From Streptomyces nitrosporeus (GTDB lineage Bacteria > Actinomycetota > Actinomycetes > Streptomycetales > Streptomycetaceae): DNA of 64,000 bases. The DNA lies in contig NZ_CP023702.1 in assembly GCF_008704555.1 (NCBI RefSeq), forward strand, positions 3,162,001-3,226,000, in the 5' to 3' direction. The notes beneath the pieces are model-generated. The model was not told the DNA's origin and did not search any database. It saw only the letters and a program-made list of their open reading frames with translations. The translations under genes were made by a program, and so were the position numbers. The first letter of the stretch is position 1. Every line of letters begins with the position of its first letter. Below, one piece after another: positions 22,192 to 30,651 of the stretch.

Positions 22192-22758
22192 ATGCCCGTC
22201 CCGCGCAGAACGGACCGCGGCGGAACAGGACCCGGCGGGACGGAACCCGGCGCCCTCGGCCGGGACGGGGCCGGGGACGGCTTCGAGGACTTCGCCCGGG
22301 CCAGCCAGCGCCGTCTGTACCGGACCGCCTACCTGCTCTGCGGCGACCCCGAGAGCGCCCGCGACCTGACCCAGACGACGCTGGCGAAGGTGTTCCAGCA
22401 CTGGCGGCGGGTGAGCGCGGCGGACCGGCCGGAGGCCTACGCCCGCACGGTGCTCACCCGTACGTATCTGGCGGAGCGCCGGCGCAGGCTCCGCGACCTC
22501 CTGGCACACACCCCCATCGACGTGCCGCGGGCCGCCGTCGGGCCAGAACTGACCGTGACCCTGCTGGCCGCGCTCGCCCGGCTGCCGCCCCGGGCCCGGG
22601 CGATGGTCGTGCTGCGCTACTGGGAGGACCTGAGCGTCGAATCGGTCGCCGGGCTGCTCGGCTGCAGCGAGTCCACGGTCAAGAGCCAGTGCTCCAGGTC
22701 GCTGGCCCGGCTGCGGGAGCAGCTGGGCCCGGCCCACGTCTACACCACCCAGAGCTGA
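22192..22758 (+). CDS. SigE-family ECF RNA polymerase sigma factor
   Basis: 188-residue ECF sigma factor. Region 2 spans residues 30-95, with [19 protein letters not shown] and the helix KVFQHWRRV. Region 4 spans 120-175, with [20 protein letters not shown] and a helix-turn-helix [20 protein letters not shown]. The ATG start has a GGAAGGGGGG box upstream; longer reading is promoter sequence. It is followed after 11 bases by a single-pass membrane protein that probably modulates it. Target genes are unknown. Confidence 0.9.
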   Translation: MPVPRRTDRGGTGPGGTEPGALGRDGAGDGFEDFARASQRRLYRTAYLLCGDPESARDLTQTTLAKVFQHWRRVSAADRPEAYARTVLTRTYLAERRRRLRDLLAHTPIDVPRAAVGPELTVTLLAALARLPPRARAMVVLRYWEDLSVESVAGLLGCSESTVKSQCSRSLARLREQLGPAHVYTTQS

Positions 22759-22769
22759 GGAGTTGCCAG

Positions 22770-23585
22770 ATGGACGAGGACGCCCGGCTGGTCAGGGACG
22801 CCATGGAGTACGCCGCCGAAGGGCTCGGCCCGCTGCCCGACCTGGTGCCGGGCGCGGTGGCCCTGGGCCGGCGGCGGCGGGCACGGACCCGGGCGGCGGT
22901 GACGGCGGGCACCTTCGGCGCGGCCACACTGGCCGCGCTCGGGGTGGTGGCGCTCACCGGTCAGGGCCCCGGGGGCCGGGGGGCGGCGACCCTGCACACG
23001 GGGGTGGCGGCCCCGGCGGCGTACCGCACACCCGTCGAGGTGACGCCCAGCCCGGGTGAGGACCCGGCCGGCCGCATCGACACCCTGCCCCCCGGTGAGC
23101 GGCAGCGGCTGCGGGACTTCCAGCAGAGCGCGGCCGTGGCCCTGGACGAGGCGCTGCCCTCGGCGGTCGGGACGGTCCGCCCGCTGAGCGCCTATGCGGA
23201 CCGCTACCGGGGCGAGCGGCACGGTGACGTCTTCCAGATCGTCTTCCAGGTGCGGCCGGCGGGCGACGAGGCGGCCCGGACCTGCCGCGACATCCCGCAG
23301 AAGCGGATGACCTGCGAGGAGCGGCAGCTCACCGAAGGGGTGACCGCACAGGTGAGAACCGCCGCGGCCGGCTCCCCGGACACCCTGTCCGTCTCGATCG
23401 CCTTCGGCTTCGGGAACAGCACCGTCCTGCTGGAGGTCCTCCCGGACGAGGAGGCGGGCGCTTCCGCTCCGGTGACGGGGCGTCAACTTCTTGACGGTGT
23501 AAGGGAGAGTGGGCTGCTGGAGGTGGTGCGGTACGCGGACGAGCACCCGGTACTGAAGAAGCAGGCAAGCGTCCAGGGCGGGTGA
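22770..23585 (+). CDS. single-pass membrane protein, probable partner of the upstream sigma factor
   Basis: 271 residues. A short cytoplasmic N-terminus is followed by a basic stretch (RRRRARTR) and one hydrophobic helix at about residues 40-62. A predicted extracytoplasmic domain of about 200 residues contains two Cys (in RTCRDIPQKRMTCEE). No HxxxCxxC zinc anti-sigma motif is present. The position 11 bases after an ECF sigma gene, with RBS GAGGAG, suggests an anti-sigma-like or sensory role. That role is inference from context only. Confidence 0.75.
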   Translation: MDEDARLVRDAMEYAAEGLGPLPDLVPGAVALGRRRRARTRAAVTAGTFGAATLAALGVVALTGQGPGGRGAATLHTGVAAPAAYRTPVEVTPSPGEDPAGRIDTLPPGERQRLRDFQQSAAVALDEALPSAVGTVRPLSAYADRYRGERHGDVFQIVFQVRPAGDEAARTCRDIPQKRMTCEERQLTEGVTAQVRTAAAGSPDTLSVSIAFGFGNSTVLLEVLPDEEAGASAPVTGRQLLDGVRESGLLEVVRYADEHPVLKKQASVQGG

Positions 23586-23690
23586 TCCCCGGCGATCACC
23601 CCGGCCCCGGAACCCCGGGCCCCGGAACCCTGGAACGCCGAGACCGCCCGGAACCTCCGGAGCGCCGAGAACACGGACAGCCATCTGAAT

Positions 23691-24626
23691 ATGCACAGTG
23701 ACAGAACACGCCGAATACCCGACGCCGCCGGCGCCCGCCGGCGGCCGTCCGCCCCCGGCGCGGGTGTCCCGCGCGCACAGGCCCGGAAGCGGTCCCTGGC
23801 CCGGCGCAGGCGGATCCGGCGCCGCCGCGCGACGCTGACCTCGGTGGTGGTCGCCGCGGTCGCCGCGGCCGGGTTCCTCCTTCTGCGCGCACCGTGGCAG
23901 GACGACGGCACGGCGGTCGCCCTGGACCGGGAGGGACAGGCCACCCCCTCCGCGAGCCGGAGCCCGTCGCCGAAGGCGCCGGCGAGCCCGGAGGCGTCGG
24001 CCTCCCCGAAGGCACCGGTGGCCCCGGAATCCGCCGACGGGGAGGAGGAGGTGGACCCGGACTCCGTACCGGCCTCCGGTTCCGGCACCTTCACCGTGGC
24101 GCGGGCCGGTACCGGCCCGGGGTCCGGCGGCAGCGCCTACCGCGTCGAGGTGGAGGACGGCATCGGGGTCGACCCGGACAGTGCCGCCGAGGACATCGCG
24201 AAGATCCTCGCCGACCCGCGCGGCTGGAACGAGGGCGGGACCCGCACCTTCCGCCAGGTCGCGGACGATTCCGCGGGGCTGGTCGTCAAGATCGGCACCC
24301 CGGCCACCACCGACCGGCTCTGCGGGCAGTACAGCCTGGACACCGGGGGCGAGGTGAACTGCCGGGGCGGCAAGAACGTGATGGTCAACCTCCGCCGCTG
24401 GCTGCTGGGTTCACCGACGTTCGACGGCACCCCGAAGGAGTACCGGGCCCTGATCATCAACCACGAGGTGGGTCACTGGCTGGGCCACGGCCATGAGACC
24501 TGCCCGGGCGCCGGGCAGCCCGCGCCCGCCATGATGCAGCAGATCAAGGGGCTGAAGGGCTGCGTCTCCAACGCCTGGCCGTACACCCGGGACGGCCGCT
24601 ACCTTGGCGGGCCCCCGGTGCCGTAG
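23691..24626 (+). CDS. DUF3152 protein, membrane-anchored zinc-protease-like
   Basis: 311 residues. A very basic N-terminus (RRRRIRRRRA) precedes one transmembrane helix at about 51-66. A Pro/Ala/Ser-rich spacer runs to residue 130, followed by a C-terminal DUF3152 domain. The domain carries HEVGHWLGHGHE at residues 258-269, matching the HExxHxxGxxH zinc ligand arrangement of metzincin-like proteases, and three or four Cys that could form disulfides. The family is common in actinobacteria and its substrate is unknown. It faces outside the cell. Same strand as the sigma gene pair, about 100 bases after it. Confidence 0.88.
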   Translation: MHSDRTRRIPDAAGARRRPSAPGAGVPRAQARKRSLARRRRIRRRRATLTSVVVAAVAAAGFLLLRAPWQDDGTAVALDREGQATPSASRSPSPKAPASPEASASPKAPVAPESADGEEEVDPDSVPASGSGTFTVARAGTGPGSGGSAYRVEVEDGIGVDPDSAAEDIAKILADPRGWNEGGTRTFRQVADDSAGLVVKIGTPATTDRLCGQYSLDTGGEVNCRGGKNVMVNLRRWLLGSPTFDGTPKEYRALIINHEVGHWLGHGHETCPGAGQPAPAMMQQIKGLKGCVSNAWPYTRDGRYLGGPPVP

Positions 24627-24779
24627 AGGCCGCCCGGACGCAGACGGCCCCGGGCACGGGTGGCCCGGCCGCAGACGGCCTCGGACAGAGGTGCCCCGGC
24701 CGGCCGGATGACGCGCGCACCGCACGCGGCACGTACGCGCGCGGGCCGGGGCTCCGGAAGGGGCGGGCCGGGGGCGGGT

Positions 24780-24799
24780 GACCGGGCCCGGGCCCGGTC
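24780..24799. terminator. short palindromic hairpin between convergent genes
   Basis: A 20-base perfect palindrome (8-bp stem, 4-base loop) abuts the stop of the minus-strand amidohydrolase-like gene. It may terminate one or both convergent transcripts. The rest of 24627-24779 shows no gene. Confidence 0.4.
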
Positions 24800-25444
24800 T
24801 CACCTCGCGCGGAAGAGCAGCCGCCCGCCGAGGACCGTCGCGACGCAGCTGCCCGCGCCCCGCGCGGCCAGCTCCGCCACGTCCCGTACGCCGAAGACCG
24901 CCAGGTCCGCCGCTTCCCCGGCGGCCGGCGGTCCGCCGGTCCGGGCCGGCACGGCGCCCGGCTCCCGTCCGGCGGCTTCCAGCGGGTCGAGGGAGAAGGG
25001 CGGTTCGGCGGTGTACGCCGCGGGCGGCAGGACCCGCAGGCCCGAGCGCAGTACCGCGGTCCGCACCGAGGGCCGGGTGAACGTCCCGGCGACGGCGGTC
25101 GTGCCGTGCCGGAGCATCCGCTGGAGGCCGCGCCGGGCGCTCGCGCCCCAGCGGGCCTCGTCCGGCGCGAGGGCGGCGAGCGCCTCGCCGGTCAGCGGGC
25201 GGGTGCCCAGCTCGTCGGCCTCACGCGGGTCCGGGTGGTAGGCCTCCTCCAGGAGCCGGACGGCCGCCGGGTTCACCAGCCCCCGGGTGAGCAGCCCGGA
25301 CCAGCGCCGCGGCCGGGCCGCCGGGAAGGCCGCCGCGATCTCGTCGTACGGGCCCACCGCGACGACCACACCGCCGTCCACGGCCACCGCGTCCGCTCCG
25401 TCCGGGGCGCCGAGGACCGCGTCGGCGGCGTGGATCGTCAGCAC
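24800..25444 (-). CDS. truncated amidohydrolase (imidazolonepropionase-like) coupled to mqnC
   Basis: 214 residues resembling the composite beta-sandwich plus edges of the amidohydrolase superfamily. It has an N-terminal strand pattern like TIHAADAVL...VAVDGGVVVAVGP, a remnant RGLVNPAAVRLLEE where the HxH metal motif normally falls, and RMLRHGTTAVAGTF. The C-terminal strand ends in GSCVATVLGGRLLFRAR. The HxH motif, later metal-binding His residues and catalytic Asp are absent, and the protein is about half the usual 400 residues. It starts 8 bases after mqnC, so it is probably co-transcribed. A structural or regulatory role in futalosine metabolism is possible, and decay is the alternative. 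Confidence 0.7.
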   Translation of the reverse strand: MLTIHAADAVLGAPDGADAVAVDGGVVVAVGPYDEIAAAFPAARPRRWSGLLTRGLVNPAAVRLLEEAYHPDPREADELGTRPLTGEALAALAPDEARWGASARRGLQRMLRHGTTAVAGTFTRPSVRTAVLRSGLRVLPPAAYTAEPPFSLDPLEAAGREPGAVPARTGGPPAAGEAADLAVFGVRDVAELAARGAGSCVATVLGGRLLFRAR

Positions 25445-25452
25445 GGCGGCCT

Positions 25453-26652
25453 TCAGTTGGCGTCGAGGAGCTTCAGCTCCGGGTGCGCGGTGCCGCCCGC
25501 GATCGCCGTGGAGGAGATGTGCGAGACGACGCGCTCGTCGACCGGGTCCAGCGCCGGGTCCTCGTGCACCACGAGGTGCTCGTACGTCGTGGCGCGCTGC
25601 GCCGGGACGCGGCCCGCCTTGCGGATCAGGTCGATGATCTCCAGCCGGTTGGAGCGGTGCCTGGCGCCGGCCGAGGAGACGACGTTCTCCTCCAGCATGA
25701 TCGAGCCGAGGTCGTCCGCGCCGTAGTGCAGCGACAGCTGGCCGACCTCCTTGCCCGTGGTGAGCCAGGAGCCCTGGATGTGGGCGACGTTGTCCAGGAA
25801 GACCCGGGCGATGGCGATCATCCGCAGGTACTCGAAGAGCGTCGCCTGGGTCCGGCCCTTGAGGTGGTTGTTCTCCGGCTGGTAGGTGTACGGGATGAAG
25901 GCCCGGAAGCCGCCCGTCCGGTCCTGGACGTCACGGATCATCCGCAGGTGCTCGATGCGCTCGGCGTTGGTCTCGCCGGTGCCCATCAGCATGGTGGCGG
26001 TGGACTCGACCCCCAGCCCGTGCGCGGCCTCCATGATCTCCAGCCAGCGCTCCCCGGACTCCTTGAGCGGGGCGATCGCCTTCCGCGGCCGGGCCGGCAG
26101 CAGTTCGGCACCGGCACCGGCGAAGGAGTCCAGGCCCGCGGCGTGGATCCGCGAGATGGCCTCCTCGGCGGAGACCCCGGAGATACGGGCCATGTGCTCG
26201 ATCTCGGAGGCGCCCAGCGAGTGGATGACCAGCTGGGGGAACGCCTTCTTGATCGCGGAGAAGTGCTCCTCGTAGTACTCGACGCCGTAGTCCGGGTGGT
26301 GCCCGCCCTGGAACATGATCTGGGTGCCGCCGAGTTCGACGGTCTCCGCGCACCGGCGCAGGATGTCGTCGAGGTCGCGGGTCCAGCCCTTGCCGGTGTC
26401 CTTCGGCGCGGCGTAGAAGGCGCAGAAGCGGCAGGCCGTCACACAGACGTTGGTGTAGTTGATGTTGCGCTCGATGATGTACGTCGCGATGTGCTCCGTA
26501 CCGGCGTAGCGGCGGCGGCGTACGGCGTCCGCGGCGGCCCCCAGCGCGTGCAGCGGCGCCGACCGGTAGAGGTCGAGGGCCTCTTCCGGTGTGATCCGCC
26601 CGCCTGCGGCGGCGCGGTCGAGGATGGGCTGGAGGTCGGCCTTCTCGGTCAC
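25453..26652 (-). CDS. mqnC: cyclic dehypoxanthinyl futalosine synthase (radical SAM)
   Basis: 399-residue radical SAM enzyme of the futalosine menaquinone pathway. It cyclises dehypoxanthine futalosine to the spiro intermediate. The cluster motif Cx3Cx2C is at Cys70, Cys74 and Cys77 (CVTACRFC). Other family landmarks are QGGHHPDYGVEYYEEHF, MLMGTGET and GSWLTTGKEVGQLSLHYGADD. Length and order match known MqnC. It leads a short operon with the truncated amidohydrolase, and mqnA lies about 2.4 kb upstream beyond a kinase gene. Confidence 0.95.
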   Translation of the reverse strand: MTEKADLQPILDRAAAGGRITPEEALDLYRSAPLHALGAAADAVRRRRYAGTEHIATYIIERNINYTNVCVTACRFCAFYAAPKDTGKGWTRDLDDILRRCAETVELGGTQIMFQGGHHPDYGVEYYEEHFSAIKKAFPQLVIHSLGASEIEHMARISGVSAEEAISRIHAAGLDSFAGAGAELLPARPRKAIAPLKESGERWLEIMEAAHGLGVESTATMLMGTGETNAERIEHLRMIRDVQDRTGGFRAFIPYTYQPENNHLKGRTQATLFEYLRMIAIARVFLDNVAHIQGSWLTTGKEVGQLSLHYGADDLGSIMLEENVVSSAGARHRSNRLEIIDLIRKAGRVPAQRATTYEHLVVHEDPALDPVDERVVSHISSTAIAGGTAHPELKLLDAN

Positions 26653-26726
26653 CGGGCTGTCACCTTTCGGCGGTTTTTCTACGGATCACCACGGACCGAT
26701 CCACCCTACGCCAGCCGCTTCCCGCT

Positions 26727-28484
26727 TCATTCCCCGGCTCGGGTGAGCGTGCCCCCGGGGGTGCCCGCGGCCTCCTCGTGCGAGACGTAGCGGAGCTTCC
26801 CGCCGGGGGCGAGGGTGAACTCCAGGTCGGCCTCGCCCCCGGTGCACAGGGCGGTGTCGGAGCCGTCGGGGTCGGGCCGCTCGCGGATCCGCAGCGCGGT
26901 GGCCGTACCGGAGACGAGGGTGCCGACGCCCTTGCAGACGACGCTCGTGCCGAGCACGTCGAGCCGGTGGGTCAGCCGGACCACGTCCTGGCCGGTACGG
27001 CCCTCGGTGAACACCGCGGTGACCGTGCCGTGGGGCAGCCCGCTCCGCTCGGTGGCGGACCCCTCCCAGGTGCCCGCGAACGCCTCGGGCAGCGCGGCCA
27101 CCGGAGCGGCCGGCCCGGTGGCGGACGGCTCGGGGGCGGGGGACCCGCCTCCGGCGGGCGCCGAGGAGGACGCGTCCGGGTCCCCGGAGGCCGTGGCCGC
27201 CGGCGGCGCGGCCCCTTCGTTGCCGTGTCCGCCGCCCGACCCGCCCCCGCCGAACAGGTCGGCCATCGTCGCCGTGCCGACCGTGACGACGGCGAGGGCG
27301 CCCGCGACGGCGAGCGCGACGGTGCAGCTCACCCGGCGCCCGCGCCGGCCCCCGGGGGCGGGGGCGCTGTCCACCGTGACCGCGACCCGGGCGCCCGGCC
27401 CCCGCTCCGCCGCGTCCGGAGCCGTGCCCGTGCGCGCGTCCGGCTCCGTCCCGGTGCCCTCCGCGGCCGGGGGCCCGGGCGGGGGTCCGGGCGGGGGCGG
27501 GGGCACCGGCGGGCCGAAGGTGCCGAGTGCGGGACCGCTCAGCGCGGCGCTGCTGAACGGCACCGGCCCGGAGCGCACCGGCTCCTCCTGCGGTTCCAGG
27601 TCCAGCAGAGCCACCGCCGTCCGGCCGAGCTCGCGCACCAGCGGGCCGGGCAGCCACCCCGCGCCCAGGAGCGCGGCGGCCCCGCCGGGCGCCAGCGTCC
27701 GGGCGAGTTCCGCCGGGCCGGGCCGGTCGCCGGGCCGCTTGGCCAGGCAGGCCGCGACCGTCTCCCGCAGCTCCCCGTCCAGGTCGCCCAGTTCGGGCTC
27801 CTCGTGCACCACCTTGTAGAGGAGGACGGCCGAGGAGTCCCCGGGGAAGGGGTCGCTGCCGGTCGCCGCGTACGCGAGGACCGCGCCCAGCGAGAAGACG
27901 TCGGCCGCCCCGGAGACGTCCAGGCCCCTTGTCTGCTCCGGTGCCATGTAACCGGGTGACCCGACGGAGACACCGGTGGAGGTGAGGGAGGCGGCGGCCC
28001 CGAGGGCGCGGGCGATCCCGAAGTCGATCAGCCGGGGCCCGTCGAGGGCCAGCAGGACGTTGGACGGCTTCACGTCCCGGTGGACGAGCCCGTGGGAGTG
28101 GACGGCGGCGAGCGCCTCGCCGAGGCCCGCGCCGAGCGCCCGTACCGCCTGTTCGGGGAGCGGCCCGTGCCGGACGACGGCGTCGGACAGCGGCGGCCCG
28201 GCCACGTAACCGGTGGCGACCCAGGGCACCGGGGCGTCGGGGTCGGCGTCCAGGACGGGGGCGGTCCACTGCGCGCCGACCCGGCGGGCGGCCTCCACCT
28301 CGCGCCGGAACCGGGCGCGGAACTGCTCGTCGAGGGCGAAATGGGGATGGACCACCTTGACCGCGACGGTGCGCCCTCCCGCACTGCGCCCCAGGTAGAC
28401 CCGGCCCATCCCGCCGGCTCCGAGCCTGCCGAGCAGCCGGTAGGCCCCGATCGTGCGCGGTTCGCCGGCTTCGAGCGGCTGCAT
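26727..28484 (-). CDS. membrane Ser/Thr protein kinase with extracellular domain
   Basis: 585 residues. The Hanks-type kinase domain spans about 12-275: [15 protein letters not shown] (P-loop), AVKVV (Lys), HRDVKPSNVLL (catalytic loop), DFGIA and YMAPEQ. A long Pro/Gly-rich juxtamembrane linker (about 290-390) precedes one transmembrane helix. An extracytoplasmic domain of about 110 residues at the C-terminus has two Cys in a beta-rich sequence (FAGTWEGSATERSG...) that could sense a ligand. There are no PASTA repeats, so it is not PknB. It lies between mqnC and mqnA on the same strand. The ATG is preceded by AAGGGGAG. Confidence 0.9.
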   Translation of the reverse strand: MQPLEAGEPRTIGAYRLLGRLGAGGMGRVYLGRSAGGRTVAVKVVHPHFALDEQFRARFRREVEAARRVGAQWTAPVLDADPDAPVPWVATGYVAGPPLSDAVVRHGPLPEQAVRALGAGLGEALAAVHSHGLVHRDVKPSNVLLALDGPRLIDFGIARALGAAASLTSTGVSVGSPGYMAPEQTRGLDVSGAADVFSLGAVLAYAATGSDPFPGDSSAVLLYKVVHEEPELGDLDGELRETVAACLAKRPGDRPGPAELARTLAPGGAAALLGAGWLPGPLVRELGRTAVALLDLEPQEEPVRSGPVPFSSAALSGPALGTFGPPVPPPPPGPPPGPPAAEGTGTEPDARTGTAPDAAERGPGARVAVTVDSAPAPGGRRGRRVSCTVALAVAGALAVVTVGTATMADLFGGGGSGGGHGNEGAAPPAATASGDPDASSSAPAGGGSPAPEPSATGPAAPVAALPEAFAGTWEGSATERSGLPHGTVTAVFTEGRTGQDVVRLTHRLDVLGTSVVCKGVGTLVSGTATALRIRERPDPDGSDTALCTGGEADLEFTLAPGGKLRYVSHEEAAGTPGGTLTRAGE

Positions 28485-29054
28485 ATGGTCTCCCCTTGTG
28501 AACCCTGGCGCTCCGACGGCAGCCTATGGCCGCTCACGGCGGCGGACGCACAGGTCCGGGGTTCCCGCGGGGAGGGCGGGGCCGAGGTGGCCGGATCCGG
28601 CGGGCGGGCGGTCGCGGGCCCGGACGAGGGGGCGGGGCGCCGGGCCGAGGGGGCAAGGTGCGCCGGGCCGAGGAGGCGGGCGGGCCGGGTCCTCCCCCCG
28701 CCGAAGGGCGCCGGACGCCGCTCGCCTCCCCCGGGGCGCCCCGGTACAGGACCGGTACGCACCGTCCGGCACGGCTTCCACCCCGGTTCACCACAGGATG
28801 TTCACCGGAGCGCCGGCCAAAGGCGTCCGTCACGCCATCCGCTATTCGATTCCGCGTGTATCCGACAGCTTTCCGGTAAGGCACTCGGGACATTCACCGG
28901 CATTCCAGGAAACACACCTCGGTACGGGCCCCGGCGACCGCTCCGGAGGACGGCCCCCCGGAATGGCGGCGGGGCTCTCCGGGCACCCGGCGGTAATGGC
29001 CGGACGGGAAGACACGGGATTCGCCCGCTCCCGTCCCATTCCCGTCCGCCGGTG
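28485..29054. other. 570-bp intergenic region, no gene recognised
   Basis: Lies between the kinase start and the mqnA stop, so it should hold the kinase promoter and the mqnA 3' end. Open frames here are Pro/Arg/Gly-rich with poor codon bias and no ribosome binding site. No strong hairpin or repeat was found. Confidence 0.5.
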
Positions 29055-29942
<888 letters not shown>

Positions 29943-30081
29943 CTAGACCCGTGTCCGCGGGCAGGCGCCATCGGGGCGTCCGGACACCCTCCGGGGAAGC
30001 GGGGCGTCAGCCCTTCGGCGGCCGGATCAAACATCCGGGTGAAGTGATCTTTACCCCTACCGCTTCCCGCGGACTGCGTGC

Positions 30082-30087
30082 TAGGCT
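30082..30087 (+). promoter_or_regulatory. candidate -10 of the cold-shock gene
   Basis: TAGGCT about 130 bases upstream of the csp start fits a vegetative -10, but no good -35 is seen at the expected distance. It implies a long 5' leader. Confidence 0.35.
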
Positions 30088-30125
30088 CGCCGCAAGTTGC
30101 AGTTTGGTTTCCCTTGCAGTACAGA

Positions 30126-30163
30126 GCCTGCGGAGCATGTAACCCCGCAGGCTTTTGTAGTTT
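30126..30163 (+). promoter_or_regulatory. hairpin followed by a T-rich run in the csp leader (attenuator-like)
   Basis: Arms 30126-30133 and 30145-30152 form an 8-bp stem with an 11-base loop. TTTTGTAGTTTT follows at once. A T-rich tail of this kind is rare in such GC-rich DNA and resembles an intrinsic terminator placed 56 bases before the start codon. It could be a transcription attenuator or a temperature-responsive leader, or the terminator of a short unannotated transcript. Confidence 0.5.
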
Positions 30164-30218
30164 TCAGACTTCTTTGCAGGTTCTGGAGCAGGGCAACCCT
30201 TTGGCCCAAGGAGGGCTT

Positions 30219-30422
30219 ATGGCTACCGGAACCGTCAAGTGGTTCAACGCTGAAAAGGGCTTCGGCTTCATCGCCCAGGACGGCGGCGGCCCGGATGTCT
30301 TCGTCCACTATTCCGCGATCAACGCGTCCGGGTTCCGCTCCCTCGAGGAGAACCAGGTCGTGAACTTCGACGTCACTCAGGGCCCCAAGGGTCCGCAGGC
30401 TGAGAACGTCACCCCGGCCTAG
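30219..30422 (+). CDS. CspA-family cold-shock protein
   Basis: 67-residue single-domain OB-fold RNA/DNA chaperone. RNP1 (KGFGFIAQ) and RNP2 (DVFVHYSAI) are both intact, with the typical start [15 protein letters not shown]. The ATG has a near-perfect AAGGAGG about 5-6 bases upstream. A strong terminator follows, so it is monocistronic. The leader contains an attenuator-like hairpin. Confidence 0.97.
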   Translation: MATGTVKWFNAEKGFGFIAQDGGGPDVFVHYSAINASGFRSLEENQVVNFDVTQGPKGPQAENVTPA

Positions 30423-30463
30423 TTGCCCGGGTCGGCCGATCGCGGCCGAGTGTGCAGTACCCA

Positions 30464-30505
30464 AGGAGCCCCGCTCCCCCGCCCCGGCGGAGGAGCGGGG
30501 CTCCT
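30464..30505 (+). terminator. strong hairpin terminator after the cold-shock gene
   Basis: A perfect 14-bp stem (30464-30477 with 30492-30505) and 14-base loop begin about 40 bases after the stop. Confidence 0.8.
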
Positions 30506-30651
30506 GCCCTTGTCCGCCGGGCCGTGGGCGGGAGCACCACCCGAGGCTGACGATTCGGTCCCTGACAAGGCAGACTGTTGACCGCGATACCAGCGGTACG
30601 GAGCAGAGCGGGATCAGCAGGGCCGGCGGGCGAGCAGGACAGGGGGCATCA

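Noticed and set aside
28526-28879. Overlapping plus and minus frames between the kinase and mqnA genes
   Set aside because: All are Pro/Arg/Gly-rich with no start signals and poor codon bias.
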